From: Flavobacterium sp.
GTDB taxonomy: Bacteria > Bacteroidota > Bacteroidia > Flavobacteriales > Flavobacteriaceae
NCBI RefSeq assembly: GCF_013822155.1
Contig: NZ_PNJW01000032.1
Location: forward strand, 1-33,990
Length of the DNA: 33,990 bases
Direction of reading: 5' to 3'
Shown: one piece after another, positions 8,254-18,145 of the stretch
Layout: every line of letters starts with the position of its first letter
How positions within the stretch are numbered: the first letter of the stretch is position 1
Program-made: the position numbers and the translations under genes
Notes under the pieces: model-generated
Database searches by the model: none
What the model was told of the DNA's origin: nothing
Seen by the model: only the letters and a program-made list of their open reading frames with translations

Positions 8254-10809
8254 TTATTCGTTTTCTTCTGTTGTTTCATCACTGTCATCGTCAAAATCAG
8301 TTGTTTCTGTTGTTGAATCACTGTTTAAAACGGCAGCTGTTACATCTTCAAATTCAACTTCTTCCACAGCTTCTTCTTTCATAACTTTGGTTACTGCAGC
8401 AATAGAATCATTTCCTTTGATGTTGATTAATCGAACACCTTGTGTGGCTCTTCCCATTACTCTTAAATCAGAAACTTCCATTCTGATAGTCAATCCAGAT
8501 TTGTTGATAATCATTAAATCATCAGCATCCGTAACACTATTAATAGAAACTAATCGTCCTGTTTTATCAGTAATATTAAGCGTTTTCACTCCTTTACCAC
8601 CGCGGTTCGTAATTCTATAATCTTCTAATGAAGAACGTTTTCCGTAACCATTTTCAGAAACAACCAATATTTCACTGCTCATATCATTTACAGAAACCAT
8701 GCCAATTACTTCATCTTTATCGTCTGCTAAAGTAATTCCACGAACACCGGATGCATTTCTTCCCATCGGACGAGTTTTGCTTTCTTCAAATCGAACTAAC
8801 TTTCCGGATTTTACAGCCACTAAAATCTGGCTTTTTCCGTTGGTTAATTTTGCTTCTAACAATTCATCATCTTCCTTAATAGTAATAGCCGCAATACCAT
8901 TTTGTCTTGGTCTAGAATATTGCTCCAACAACGTCTTTTTAACTTGACCTTGTTTAGTTGCCATAATCACATAATGACTATTTATATATTCTTCATTCTT
9001 CAAGTCTTGGGTACAAATGAACGCTTTAACTTTATCATCATTTTCGATGTTGATTAAGTTTTGAATAGCTCTTCCTTTAGAAGTTTTACTTCCTTCCGGA
9101 ATTTCATAAACCCGCATCCAGAAACATTTTCCTTTTTGAGTAAAGAATAACATATATTGGTGGTTTGTGGCTACAAATAAATGCTCTAAGAAATCTTGAT
9201 CTCTTGTACCGGCACTTTTTTGACCAACTCCTCCTCTATTTTGTATTTTGTATTCAGATAAGTTTGTACGTTTAATATAACCGGCATGAGAAATTGTAAT
9301 TACTACATTTTCATCGGCTATTAAATCTTCAATACTAACATCTCCACCTGAATATTCAATAACCGAACGTCTTTCGTCACCATATTTATCACGAATTTCA
9401 ACTAACTCATCTTTGATAACTTGCATTCTCAAATCTTTATTAGCTAATAATTCTCTTAAGTGAGTAATCAATTTCATGATTTCTTCGTACTCGGCACGCA
9501 ATTTATCTTGCTCAAGACCGGTAAGTTGACGCAAACGCATTTCAACAATTGCTCGTGCTTGAATTTCAGAAAGTGAAAAACGCTCAATTAACTTTGTTCT
9601 GGCTTCGTCTCCGTCTTTTGAACTACGAATCAAAGCAATTACTTCATCTATATTATCAGATGCAATAATTAAACCCTCAAGTATATGAGCTCTTTCTTCT
9701 GCTTTACGCAAATCAAATTTTGCTCTTCGAACAACAACATCATGACGGTGTTCCACAAAATAGTGAATCAATTCTTTCAAATTCAACATTTGAGGACGAC
9801 CGTTTACCAATGCAATATTGTTTACACTAAACGAAGATTGTAATTGTGTATATTTATATAGTGTATTTAAAACGACATTTGGAACCGCATCTCGTTTTAA
9901 TTCATAAACGATTCGCATACCATTTCTATCCGATTCATCTCGAATGTTTGAAATACCTTCAATTTTCTTATCGTTAACTAAATCGGCTGTTTTTTTAATC
10001 ATATCCGCCTTATTGACCTGATATGGAATTTCAGTTACGATGATAGCTTCTCTACCGTTACTTTCTTCGAAACCTGTTTTAGCACGCATAACGATACGTC
10101 CACGACCAGTTTTGAATGCCTCACGAACACCATCATAGCCATAGATAATCCCGCCTGTTGGAAAATCCGGAGCTTTGATGTAATCCATTAATTCATCAAT
10201 TTCAATTTCCGTATTGTCGATATAAGCTAACGTTCCATTGACAACCTCGGTTAAATTATGTGGAGGCATATTGGTTGCCATACCTACTGCTATACCGGAA
10301 GCTCCATTAATCAAAAGATTTGGAACTTTTGTAGGCATAACTTTAGGTTCATATAACGTATCGTCAAAGTTTAATTGAAAATCAACAGTTTCTTTTTCGA
10401 TATCAGCCATAATTTCTTCCGAAATTTTTTGCATTCTGGCTTCAGTATATCGCATTGCTGCAGGGCTGTCACCATCTACTGAACCAAAATTACCTTGACC
10501 ATCAACTAACAAATAACGCAAACTCCATTCCTGAGCCATACGAACCATAGCATCATAAACCGATGTATCGCCGTGTGGGTGATATTTACCTAAAACTTCT
10601 CCAACTATTCTAGCGGATTTTTTGTGAGCTCTATTCGAAAAAACTCCTAAATCATACATTCCGTAAAGAACTCTACGGTGTACTGGTTTCAAACCATCTC
10701 TAACATCCGGCAAAGCACGTGACACAATAACCGACATCGAATAATCGATATAAGCTGATTTCATTTCGTCTTCGATGTTAATAGGAATTAACTTTTCTCC
10801 TTCAGACAT
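8254..10809 (-). CDS. gyrA: DNA gyrase subunit A
   Basis: The breakage-reunion subunit of gyrase, which introduces negative supercoils with GyrB in the cytoplasm. The catalytic tyrosine is Tyr121 in MRYTEAR. The quinolone region at 78-90 reads [13 protein letters not shown], with Thr82 and Asp86 at the positions of E. coli Ser83 and Asp87; Thr is, to my knowledge, the normal residue in Flavobacterium. The C-terminal beta-pinwheel starts near 500. Its GyrA-box at 523-529 is QNRGGVG, a degenerate form of Q(R/K)RGG(R/K)G. The last 40 residues are an acidic tail. The length of 851 residues is normal. gyrB is not in the window. ATG at 10809 is the start; the TPR gene follows in the same transcript. 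Confidence 0.98.
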   Translation of the reverse strand: MSEGEKLIPINIEDEMKSAYIDYSMSVIVSRALPDVRDGLKPVHRRVLYGMYDLGVFSNRAHKKSARIVGEVLGKYHPHGDTSVYDAMVRMAQEWSLRYLLVDGQGNFGSVDGDSPAAMRYTEARMQKISEEIMADIEKETVDFQLNFDDTLYEPKVMPTKVPNLLINGASGIAVGMATNMPPHNLTEVVNGTLAYIDNTEIEIDELMDYIKAPDFPTGGIIYGYDGVREAFKTGRGRIVMRAKTGFEESNGREAIIVTEIPYQVNKADMIKKTADLVNDKKIEGISNIRDESDRNGMRIVYELKRDAVPNVVLNTLYKYTQLQSSFSVNNIALVNGRPQMLNLKELIHYFVEHRHDVVVRRAKFDLRKAEERAHILEGLIIASDNIDEVIALIRSSKDGDEARTKLIERFSLSEIQARAIVEMRLRQLTGLEQDKLRAEYEEIMKLITHLRELLANKDLRMQVIKDELVEIRDKYGDERRSVIEYSGGDVSIEDLIADENVVITISHAGYIKRTNLSEYKIQNRGGVGQKSAGTRDQDFLEHLFVATNHQYMLFFTQKGKCFWMRVYEIPEGSKTSKGRAIQNLINIENDDKVKAFICTQDLKNEEYINSHYVIMATKQGQVKKTLLEQYSRPRQNGIAAITIKEDDELLEAKLTNGKSQILVAVKSGKLVRFEESKTRPMGRNASGVRGITLADDKDEVIGMVSVNDMSSEILVVSENGYGKRSSLEDYRITNRGGKGVKTLNITDKTGRLVSINSVTDADDLMIINKSGLTIRMEVSDLRVMGRATQGVRLINIKGNDSIAAVTKVMKEEAVEEVEFEDVTAAVLNSDSTTETTDFDDDSDETTEENE

Positions 10810-11016
10810 AAGTATTTATATATTAAAATTATAGTTATTTCAAAACGTGCTAATATACGAATTTCCATGCTTTTTTAAAGCAAATCAGTAAAGTAATTTC
10901 AATGATTTATTAACAAAATGAAGGTGTTTTTTAGTTAATAATTATACGCTACTTTAACTTTTATTATTAACTTTTTTTTGTCAATTAGCTGACATTAGAT
11001 AGGCATCGGAATGATT

Positions 11017-11048
11017 TTTGCTTTTGCCAATCATATTTACTAAATTTA
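11017..11048 (+). promoter_or_regulatory. Promoter of clpC
   Basis: TTTG at 11017-11020, a 20-base spacer, and TAAATTTA at 11041-11048 match the Bacteroidota pattern with one mismatch in the last base. The ATG of clpC is 18 bases further on. I see no inverted repeat of the CtsR or CIRCE kind. Confidence 0.6.
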
Positions 11049-11066
11049 CCTATTAAAATATACGCA

Positions 11067-13616
11067 ATGGACGATAATTTTTCTCCAAGAGTCAAAGATG
11101 TCATTACTTACAGTAAAGAAGAAGCCTTACGATTAGGTCATGACTTTATTGGAACAGAGCATTTAATGTTAGGGATTTTGAGAGATGGCAACGGTAAAGC
11201 AATTACAATTTTAAATAATTTAGATATTGATTTAGATTATTTGCGAAAGAAAGTTGAAATATTGAGTCCGCCAAATCCAAATGCTGAAGCCGGAAACGAA
11301 AAGAAAAACTTACATCTCACCCGTCAGGCAGAACGGGCTTTAAAAACAACTTTTTTAGAAGCAAAAGTTTATCAAAGTTCATCTATCAGTACGGCACATC
11401 TTTTGCTTTGTATTTTAAGGAACGAGAATGATCCTACAACTAAATTATTAAACAAGCTGAAAATCGACTACGACTCAGCTAAAGAACAATATCTGAATAT
11501 GATACCAAATAACAACGAAGACGAGTATACTGACAGCTTCCCAAAAAACGAATCGTTTAATGATGATTCCGGACAAGATGACAGTTTAAAAGAAGGTAGT
11601 TTTAATAACCCGGCAAGTAAAACCAACAAAAAATCTAAAACCCCTGTGTTAGATAATTTTGGACGTGATTTAACAGAAATGGCCGAAGAAGGAAAACTAG
11701 ATCCTGTAGTTGGACGTGAAAAAGAAATCGAACGTGTTTCACAAATTTTAAGCAGAAGAAAGAAAAATAATCCGCTTTTAATTGGTGAACCGGGTGTAGG
11801 TAAATCGGCCATTGCTGAAGGTTTAGCCTTGCGAATTATTCAAAAGAAAGTTTCTCGTATTTTATTTAACAAAAGAGTTGTTACGCTTGATTTAGCAAGC
11901 TTAGTTGCCGGAACAAAATACCGCGGTCAGTTTGAAGAACGGATGAAAGCCGTCATGAATGAATTAGAAAAAAACGACGATATCATTCTGTTTATAGATG
12001 AAATTCATACAATTGTTGGTGCTGGTGGAGCAACAGGTTCGTTAGACGCCTCAAACATGTTCAAACCAGCTTTGGCAAGAGGTGAAATACAATGTATAGG
12101 TGCTACAACTTTAGATGAATACCGTCAGTATATTGAAAAAGATGGTGCTTTAGAACGTCGTTTTCAAAAAGTGATTGTTGAACCAACTTCAATTGAGGAA
12201 ACCATTACCATTTTAAATAATATCAAAGGTAAATATGAAGATCATCATAGTGTGACTTATACGCCGGAAGCCATTGATGCCTGTGTAAAATTAACCAGTC
12301 GTTACATGTCTGATCGATTTTTACCGGACAAAGCAATTGATGCATTAGATGAAGCCGGTTCTCGTGTACACATAACTAATATTGAAGTTCCAAAACAAAT
12401 TTTAGAATTGGAAAAACAACTAGAGGATGTTCGGGAATTAAAAAATACTGTCGTTAAAAAGCAAAAATATGAGGAAGCTGCAAAACTTCGCGATGACGAA
12501 AAACGAATCGAAAAAGAACTAGCCATTGCTCAAGAACAATGGGAAGTTGACTCAAAAAACAACAGAATAACGGTTACGGAAGATAATGTTGCCGATGTTG
12601 TTTCCATGATGACCGGAATTCCTGTTAACCGAATTGCTCAAACAGAAAGCAATAAACTGGCCCATTTACCTGAATTAATTCAAAATAAAGTCATTGGTCA
12701 GAATGAAGCTGTCATGAAAGTAGCTCGGTCAATCCAACGTAATCGTGCAGGACTAAAAGACCCTAACCGACCTATTGGTTCGTTTATTTTCTTAGGTCAA
12801 ACCGGTGTTGGAAAAACACAATTAGCAAAAGTTTTGGCTAAAGAACTTTTTGATTCAGAAGATGCATTGGTTAGAATTGACATGAGTGAATACATGGAAA
12901 AATTTGCAATTTCCAGATTAGTTGGGGCACCTCCGGGATATGTTGGCTATGAAGAAGGCGGTCAATTAACTGAAAAAGTTCGTCGTAAACCCTATTGTGT
13001 AGTTTTATTAGACGAAATTGAAAAAGCTCATCCGGATGTATTTAATATGATGCTTCAGGTTTTGGATGATGGTTACATGACTGATAGTTTAGGACGAAAA
13101 ATAGATTTTAGAAATACGATTATCATCATGACATCCAATGTTGGAGCACGTCAATTGAAAGATTTTGGACAAGGAGTTGGATTTGGAACTGCTGCAAAAG
13201 TTTCCCAAGCGGATGAGCATTCTAAAAGTGTCGTTGAAAATGCCTTGAAGAAAACATTTGCTCCCGAATTTTTGAATCGTATTGATGATGTCATTGTTTT
13301 CAATGCTTTAGAAAAAGAAGATATTAATTTAATTATCGAAATTGAATTAAAAAAATTATACTCTCGTATAAAAGATTTAGGTTATTCCTTGACTTTAACA
13401 GATAAAGCCAAAGCATTTATTGCTGAAAAAGGTTTTGACAAGCAATTTGGAGCTCGCCCTTTAAAAAGAGCCATTCAAAAATATGTTGAAGATTCTTTAG
13501 CAGAGGAAATTATCACTTCAAAAATTGGAGATGGAGATGAAATTTTTATGGATATTGAGGATGATGCACAAGAATTAAATGTGAAAGTTAAAAAAGCAGA
13601 AAAACCAACGAGTTAA
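11067..13616 (+). CDS. clpC: ATP-dependent Clp protease ATP-binding subunit ClpC
   Basis: An AAA+ unfoldase that feeds proteins to ClpP in the cytoplasm. Residues 1-145 are the double Clp-N domain ([19 protein letters not shown], then TAHLLLCIL). A charged, low-complexity linker covers 146-195. The first AAA+ module has Walker A GEPGVGKS at 240-247 and Walker B ILFIDE. A UVR-type coiled middle domain covers about 445-490, the feature that separates ClpC from ClpB and ClpA. The second module has Walker A GQTGVGKT at 577-584 and Walker B VVLLDE. Val704-Gly-Phe is the ClpP-docking loop. The length of 849 residues is normal. It is transcribed divergently from gyrA and alone, ending at a strong hairpin. 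No mcsA, mcsB or ctsR neighbours are present. Confidence 0.97.
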   Translation: MDDNFSPRVKDVITYSKEEALRLGHDFIGTEHLMLGILRDGNGKAITILNNLDIDLDYLRKKVEILSPPNPNAEAGNEKKNLHLTRQAERALKTTFLEAKVYQSSSISTAHLLLCILRNENDPTTKLLNKLKIDYDSAKEQYLNMIPNNNEDEYTDSFPKNESFNDDSGQDDSLKEGSFNNPASKTNKKSKTPVLDNFGRDLTEMAEEGKLDPVVGREKEIERVSQILSRRKKNNPLLIGEPGVGKSAIAEGLALRIIQKKVSRILFNKRVVTLDLASLVAGTKYRGQFEERMKAVMNELEKNDDIILFIDEIHTIVGAGGATGSLDASNMFKPALARGEIQCIGATTLDEYRQYIEKDGALERRFQKVIVEPTSIEETITILNNIKGKYEDHHSVTYTPEAIDACVKLTSRYMSDRFLPDKAIDALDEAGSRVHITNIEVPKQILELEKQLEDVRELKNTVVKKQKYEEAAKLRDDEKRIEKELAIAQEQWEVDSKNNRITVTEDNVADVVSMMTGIPVNRIAQTESNKLAHLPELIQNKVIGQNEAVMKVARSIQRNRAGLKDPNRPIGSFIFLGQTGVGKTQLAKVLAKELFDSEDALVRIDMSEYMEKFAISRLVGAPPGYVGYEEGGQLTEKVRRKPYCVVLLDEIEKAHPDVFNMMLQVLDDGYMTDSLGRKIDFRNTIIIMTSNVGARQLKDFGQGVGFGTAAKVSQADEHSKSVVENALKKTFAPEFLNRIDDVIVFNALEKEDINLIIEIELKKLYSRIKDLGYSLTLTDKAKAFIAEKGFDKQFGARPLKRAIQKYVEDSLAEEIITSKIGDGDEIFMDIEDDAQELNVKVKKAEKPTS

Positions 13617-13632
13617 AAGTAATTTTATTTTA

Positions 13633-13687
13633 AGCCACGAATTCATGAATTATAACTATTTTTAATTCTGAATTCGTGGCTTTTTTT
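13633..13687 (+). terminator. Long hairpin terminator of clpC
   Basis: AGCCACGAATTCA at 13633-13645 pairs perfectly over 13 bases with TGAATTCGTGGCT at 13669-13681. The stem extends through a bulged T by GAATT/AATTC, and seven T follow in total from 13681. It lies between clpC and the RimB-RimK gene, so the two are separate transcription units unless read-through occurs. Confidence 0.9.
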
Positions 13688-13708
13688 ATATCATCATCAA
13701 TCAAAATC

Positions 13709-15079
13709 ATGTTAGATAACAAATTAATTTTAGGTAGCGAAGAATGGTGTTCCTTTCCTGAATTAGGTATACCAACCATTAAAGCTCGAGTGGATTCCGG
13801 TGCAAAAACTTCTGCACTTCATGCCATCAACATCAGCCCGTTTATTAAAGACGGAGAGCATTGGGTAAAATTTGACATTAATCCTATTCAAAACAATGTC
13901 AAAACCATTATTCATTGTCAAGCACTGTTAATCGATAAACGTATAGTAAAAAGTTCGAGTGGATTTCGTGAACAGCGTTTTGTAATTCAATCCCAATTAC
14001 AATTAGGCGAATCCAGTTGGACCATCGAAATGACTTTAACAAATCGAGATTCCATGGGTTTCCGAATGTTATTGGGTCGTGAAGCCATGAGTGGACGAGC
14101 AATGGTCGACCCGGAACGAAAATATTTATTAGGGGATAATTCTACCGATAAATTAAAAGATTTATATCCGGATGTTTTAAAAGAAAAAAGCGGACTCCGA
14201 ATCGGATTATTAGCCAGTAATCCTGAATTATACAGTAACAAACGAATCATGGAAGCCGGTGAACGCCGTGGTCATGAAATGCAATTTTTAAACATCAAAG
14301 AATGTTATATGAAATTAGATGCCGACACACCCGAAATTCATTATAGAGGCGGAAAAATTTTAAATGAATTGGATGCTGTAATTCCGAGAATACGTCCCAA
14401 TATTACGTTTTATGGTTGTGCATTAACCCGCCAATTTGAAGCATTGAAAATTTTTTGTTTGAATTCTTCGGCTGCAATTACGCAATCACGAGATAAATTA
14501 TATTCGTTGCAATTGTTATTAAATAATGGAATTGATATTCCTACAACGGGTTTTGCCAATTCTCCTTTAGATACCGATGATTTGATAAAAATGGTTGGTG
14601 GAACTCCTTTGATTGTTAAACTTTTAGAAGGAACACAAGGAAAAGGAGTTGTTTTAGCCGAGACCAAAAAAGCAGCAGAAAGTGTAATTAATGCTTTTAA
14701 AAGCCTGAATGCGAATATTTTAGTGCAAGAATTTATCAAAGAAGCCAACGGGAAAGATTTGCGATTGTTTGTGATTGACGGAAAAGTAGTTGCCACCATT
14801 CAACGGGAAGCATTGGCTGGTGAATTCAGAGCTAATATTCATTTGGGTGGAACGGCCTCTGTTATTAAACCAACTAAAGAAGAAAAAATTATTGCGGTAA
14901 AAGCTGCTAAAGCCATGGGATTAAAAGTAGCCGGAGTCGATATTATTCGCTCGAGTAAAGGACCGCTTTTATTAGAAGTAAATTCCTCTCCCGGTTTAGA
15001 AGGGATTGAAGGTGCGACGAACAAGGATATTGCCGGCGAAATGATTAAAGCGATTGAGAAGAATTTTAAGTTAAAATAA
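13709..15079 (+). CDS. rimK: RimB-like protease domain fused to RimK-type glutamate ligase
   Basis: A 456-residue, two-domain cytoplasmic protein. Residues 1-135 match the ATP-dependent zinc protease/RimB family (retropepsin-like fold): Asp29 lies in [12 protein letters not shown] and the closing motif is MLLGREAM. Residues 162-456 are a RimK-type ATP-grasp ligase: RIGLLASN at the N-terminal subdomain, VPRIRP-like [17 protein letters not shown], the phosphate-loop stretch [25 protein letters not shown], and the metal-binding [14 protein letters not shown]. RimK adds glutamates to the C-terminus of ribosomal protein S6, and RimB modulates it in Pseudomonas; both activities here are inferred. 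A longer frame begins at GTG 13676, but that lies inside the clpC terminator, so ATG 13709 is preferred. Confidence 0.88.
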   Translation: MLDNKLILGSEEWCSFPELGIPTIKARVDSGAKTSALHAINISPFIKDGEHWVKFDINPIQNNVKTIIHCQALLIDKRIVKSSSGFREQRFVIQSQLQLGESSWTIEMTLTNRDSMGFRMLLGREAMSGRAMVDPERKYLLGDNSTDKLKDLYPDVLKEKSGLRIGLLASNPELYSNKRIMEAGERRGHEMQFLNIKECYMKLDADTPEIHYRGGKILNELDAVIPRIRPNITFYGCALTRQFEALKIFCLNSSAAITQSRDKLYSLQLLLNNGIDIPTTGFANSPLDTDDLIKMVGGTPLIVKLLEGTQGKGVVLAETKKAAESVINAFKSLNANILVQEFIKEANGKDLRLFVIDGKVVATIQREALAGEFRANIHLGGTASVIKPTKEEKIIAVKAAKAMGLKVAGVDIIRSSKGPLLLEVNSSPGLEGIEGATNKDIAGEMIKAIEKNFKLK

Positions 15080-15084
15080 AATAA

Positions 15085-15112
15085 ATCCCAAAAGTTAAAA
15101 AGCTTTTGGGAT
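15085..15112. terminator. Bidirectional terminator between the RimB-RimK gene and hutH
   Basis: ATCCCAAAAG at 15085-15094 and CTTTTGGGAT at 15103-15112 form a perfect ten-pair stem with an eight-base loop. A and T runs on both sides let it serve the two convergent genes. Confidence 0.85.
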
Positions 15113-15117
15113 ATATT

Positions 15118-16614
15118 TTATTCCATCTCAATCTCAAAACTTTTCAAAAAAGTAATCGAGTTTTCAATATCATAATGCAAAATTCGATCTTCTTTTACAA
15201 AAGGAACCTCTGAACGATACGATTTCAAAAACAACTCAATAAAATTACTCGATTTCAATGGTCTTCTAAAATCAATAGCTTGTGAAGCATTCATTAATTC
15301 GATAGCTAAAATACGTTCCAAATTTTCCGCTATTTTTAAACATTTGGTCGCTGCATTCGCTCCCATACTTACATGATCTTCTTGACCATTACTGGAAACG
15401 ATGCTATCAATACTGGCAGGAGTGGCTAATTGTTTGTTCTGACTAACAATGCTAGCTGCAGTATATTGCGGAATCATAAAACCGGAATTTAATCCCGGAT
15501 TGTCTACTAAAAAAGCCGGTAAACCTCGAAGACCTGAAATTAATTGATATGTTCTTCTTTCGGAAATACTTCCCAATTCTGCCAAAGCTATACCTAAAAA
15601 ATCTAAGGCTAACGCCAACGGTTGTCCATGAAAATTTCCGCCGGAAACAATTAAATCTTCACCAATAAATATGTTTGGGTTATCTGTAACTGAATTGATT
15701 TCGGTTTTAAATACGCGTCGTGCATAATCCATTGCATCTTTGGAAGCTCCATGAACTTGTGGCATGCAACGAAATGAATAGGGGTCTTGAACGTGTGTTT
15801 TATATTGTTTAATTATCTCACTACCTTCCAAAAATTCAGTGATTCGTTGAGCCGTTTCAATTTGACCTTTGTGCGGTCGAACCAAGTGAATTAATTCGTT
15901 AAAAGGATCAATTCTTCCATCAAAACCTTCCAACGAAATAGTTCCGATTAAGTCAGCTAAATAGGATAATTTATAAGATTTCAATAAAACATAAACACCA
16001 TAAGCACTCATAAACTGGGTGCCATTCAACAATGCCAAACCTTCTTTAGATTGTAAAACAATTGGAATCCATCCAAAATGTGCTAAAACTTTTTTAGAAT
16101 GCACTTTTTCACCTTCAAAATAAACTTCTCCTTCCCCTAATAAAGGTAAACTCAAATGAGCTAATGGAGCCAAATCTCCGGAAGCTCCTAATGAACCTTG
16201 CGTATAAATTACCGGTAAAATATCGTGATTATAAAACTCAATCAAACGTTCCACCGTTTCTAATTGTACTCCTGAATGTCCGTAACTCAACGATTGAATT
16301 TTGAGTAACAACATCAACTTAACAATCGCATTTGGTACTTCTTCACCCGTACCACAAGCGTGTGATTTCACAAGGTTTTCTTGAAGTTGTGAAAGATTTT
16401 CGTTTGATATTTTCACATTACATAACGATCCAAAACCTGTATTTATTCCATAAATCGGATCCGTTTGCGATTGCATTTTTACATCTAAATAATCACGGCA
16501 TTTTTGAATATTAACTTTGGCTTCTTCTGATAAAGCGAGAAGTTTATGTTCAAGTAAAATTTCGTTTATGGACTCTATTGTAAGTAAATCGGAACTTATA
16601 TAATGGTGATTCAT
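15118..16614 (-). CDS. hutH: Histidine ammonia-lyase
   Basis: Deaminates L-histidine to urocanate, the first step of histidine use, in the cytoplasm. The MIO cofactor forms from Ala144-Ser145-Gly146 in GASGDLAPLAHLSL. Tyr55 in IYGINTGFGSL is the catalytic tyrosine. His85 in SHACGTGE sits where the histidine-specific enzymes carry a histidine, which favours histidine over phenylalanine or tyrosine as substrate. Length 498, normal. The gene stands alone: hutU, hutI, hutG and a hutC regulator are not adjacent. Its promoter holds a perfect LacI-type palindrome (16644-16655), which suggests control by an unlinked repressor or activator. ATG at 16614 is the start. Confidence 0.95.
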   Translation of the reverse strand: MNHHYISSDLLTIESINEILLEHKLLALSEEAKVNIQKCRDYLDVKMQSQTDPIYGINTGFGSLCNVKISNENLSQLQENLVKSHACGTGEEVPNAIVKLMLLLKIQSLSYGHSGVQLETVERLIEFYNHDILPVIYTQGSLGASGDLAPLAHLSLPLLGEGEVYFEGEKVHSKKVLAHFGWIPIVLQSKEGLALLNGTQFMSAYGVYVLLKSYKLSYLADLIGTISLEGFDGRIDPFNELIHLVRPHKGQIETAQRITEFLEGSEIIKQYKTHVQDPYSFRCMPQVHGASKDAMDYARRVFKTEINSVTDNPNIFIGEDLIVSGGNFHGQPLALALDFLGIALAELGSISERRTYQLISGLRGLPAFLVDNPGLNSGFMIPQYTAASIVSQNKQLATPASIDSIVSSNGQEDHVSMGANAATKCLKIAENLERILAIELMNASQAIDFRRPLKSSNFIELFLKSYRSEVPFVKEDRILHYDIENSITFLKSFEIEME

Positions 16615-16634
16615 CTATTGATTGATTGAGGTTT

Positions 16635-16666
16635 CAAAATTCCGCAAACGTTTGCATAAAAGCAAA
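16635..16666 (-). promoter_or_regulatory. Promoter of hutH
   Basis: On the minus strand, TTTG (16666-16663), a 20-base spacer and GAATTTTG (16642-16635) match the Bacteroidota consensus with one mismatch. The ATG of hutH lies 20 bases beyond the -7 box. The spacer contains the 12-base palindrome listed separately. Confidence 0.55.
16644..16655. promoter_or_regulatory. LacI-family-like operator palindrome
   Basis: GCAAACGTTTGC is a perfect 12-base palindrome with a central CpG, the form bound by LacI/GalR family regulators such as PurR. It lies entirely within the spacer of the hutH promoter, where a bound repressor would block polymerase. It is also 89 bases upstream of the divergent TlpA-like gene. 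The regulator is not encoded in the window. Confidence 0.55.
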
Positions 16667-16706
16667 ACAATTATTGATTATTTAATAACAATTAAAATTG
16701 AATTCC

Positions 16707-16714
16707 TATTTTTG
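16707..16714 (+). promoter_or_regulatory. -7 promoter box of the TlpA-like gene
   Basis: TATTTTTG matches TAnnTTTG exactly and ends 19 bases before the ATG at 16734. The -33 box is poor (TTTA, 22 bases upstream), so the assignment is tentative. Confidence 0.4.
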
Positions 16715-16733
16715 AAGAAATAACACCTAAACT

Positions 16734-18113
16734 ATGAAACAAATTGTTTTAATTCTAAGCTTTATTATTTTAATTTCTTGCCAAGAAAATGAACCATTTA
16801 CTCTTTTAACCGGAAAAATTAAGGGAACTGATGCAAAAGAAATTGAACTGGAAGGTGTTAACTTTTCTAAGAAAATTTCAATTGAAAATAATGGAACTTT
16901 TACCGACACACTAGACCTTCCGTATGACGGTATGTATTATCTACTATTGAGCGATGAAAAATCATATTATATTTATTTAGAAAAAGGGTTCAACTTAGAA
17001 TTTGAAACAAATGCGGATGATTTTATAAATGCTATGAAATATAGTGGCAACGGCCAAGATGAAAACAATTATTTGATTCAAAAAAATAAAGTGATTGAAT
17101 CAAAACTAGGTATTCAATCCAATTTTGATAGCATTATCAAAATATACAGTGTCGATGAAAAAACATTCATTAAAAAAATAGAAAATCTCAAAAAAAGTAT
17201 TCTTGAAAAGCTGGAATCTTCTACTATTAAAAATCAAAAATTTGTGACCAATGAAAAAAAAGAAATTGACATTTTATGTTTAAAATATTACGAACAATAT
17301 TCCCCTTATCATGGTTATGCTATCGAAAATAGAGAGTTTAAAGCAAGCGATGATTTTCCAAAAGCAGGTGATGATTTTGATATGAATGATGAAGAAATTT
17401 TTAAACATTCCTATGCCTATAGAGGTTTAATCAGCGGGATATTTCAACGCATCATGTACGCAACGCAAACAGAAGACAAAACACCTTTCGATAAAGGAAT
17501 GGAAAAATTAAAAACAATTAAAAGCGAAATCATTCGAAGCGAACTAACTAAAAATATGCTTTACGAATTAAATTTATCTGCTCAAGATATAAATAAAATT
17601 TATAAAGGTATCATGGCTAATTCTATTGATTCTACCTTTAATGAAGAACTTACACAAAAATACAAAATATTAAAAAAAATAGTCAAAGGCTCACCTTCTC
17701 CTTCTTTTAATTATGAAAATATAAATGGCGGCAAAACTTCTTTGGAAAGTTTGAAAGGGAAATTTGTTTACATTGATGTTTGGGCCACTTGGTGCGGACC
17801 TTGTATTGCAGAAATTCCGGCTTTAAAAGAAGTTGAAAAAGAATACCACGGAAAAAACATCGAGTTTGTCAGCATTTCCATTGACGATAAAAAAGATATA
17901 GAAAAATGGAAAAAAATGGTTGCCGATAAAGAGTTAAAAGGTGTTCAATTGTTTGCCGATAACGATTGGAAATCTGATTTTGTGAAAAATTATGCCATCG
18001 ACGGAATCCCGAGATTTATCCTAATCGATACAGAAGGTAAAATTATAAATGCTGATGCTCCAAGACCTTCTGATGTTAAATTGAAAGAATTATTGAAGGA
18101 AAATGGATTTTAG
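16734..18113 (+). CDS. TlpA-like thioredoxin-fold lipoprotein
   Basis: A lipoprotein with a thiol-disulfide exchange domain, exposed to the periplasm. Residues 1-15 are a lipoprotein signal, with Cys16 in the lipobox LISC. Residues 20-110 resemble the beta-rich DUF4369-type N-terminal domain often seen before TlpA domains in Bacteroidota (LLTGKIKGTDAKEIELEG). A helical, lysine-rich middle follows, and residues 320-459 are the thioredoxin fold. The active site is Trp353-Cys354-Gly-Pro-Cys357, with the cis-proline at 426 in GIPRF. Such proteins are reductases for cytochrome c maturation or other exported proteins; the substrate here is unknown. The gene stands alone, divergent from hutH, and is convergent with the hydrate repair gene without a clear hairpin in the 32-base gap. 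Confidence 0.88.
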   Translation: MKQIVLILSFIILISCQENEPFTLLTGKIKGTDAKEIELEGVNFSKKISIENNGTFTDTLDLPYDGMYYLLLSDEKSYYIYLEKGFNLEFETNADDFINAMKYSGNGQDENNYLIQKNKVIESKLGIQSNFDSIIKIYSVDEKTFIKKIENLKKSILEKLESSTIKNQKFVTNEKKEIDILCLKYYEQYSPYHGYAIENREFKASDDFPKAGDDFDMNDEEIFKHSYAYRGLISGIFQRIMYATQTEDKTPFDKGMEKLKTIKSEIIRSELTKNMLYELNLSAQDINKIYKGIMANSIDSTFNEELTQKYKILKKIVKGSPSPSFNYENINGGKTSLESLKGKFVYIDVWATWCGPCIAEIPALKEVEKEYHGKNIEFVSISIDDKKDIEKWKKMVADKELKGVQLFADNDWKSDFVKNYAIDGIPRFILIDTEGKIINADAPRPSDVKLKELLKENGF

Positions 18114-18145
18114 TTTTTAAACCTTTCGGACTTTTTTGGAACTAT

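Noticed and set aside
10560..10580. Thr82 in GyrA as a quinolone resistance mutation
   Set aside because: Thr at this position is, to my knowledge, the normal residue in Flavobacterium, so it is not evidence of resistance.
10810..10900. gyrA promoter
   Set aside because: TTTG and TATATTAG occur on the minus strand, but the spacer is 23 bases and the -7 box is poor, so I did not list it.
13676..13708. GTG-initiated extension of the RimB-RimK protein
   Set aside because: The codon lies inside the 3' arm of the clpC terminator, and the added residues (Phe, Ser, Ile) come from its T run.
18114..18145. Terminator between the TlpA-like and hydrate repair genes
   Set aside because: I found T runs but no stable inverted repeat in this 32-base gap.
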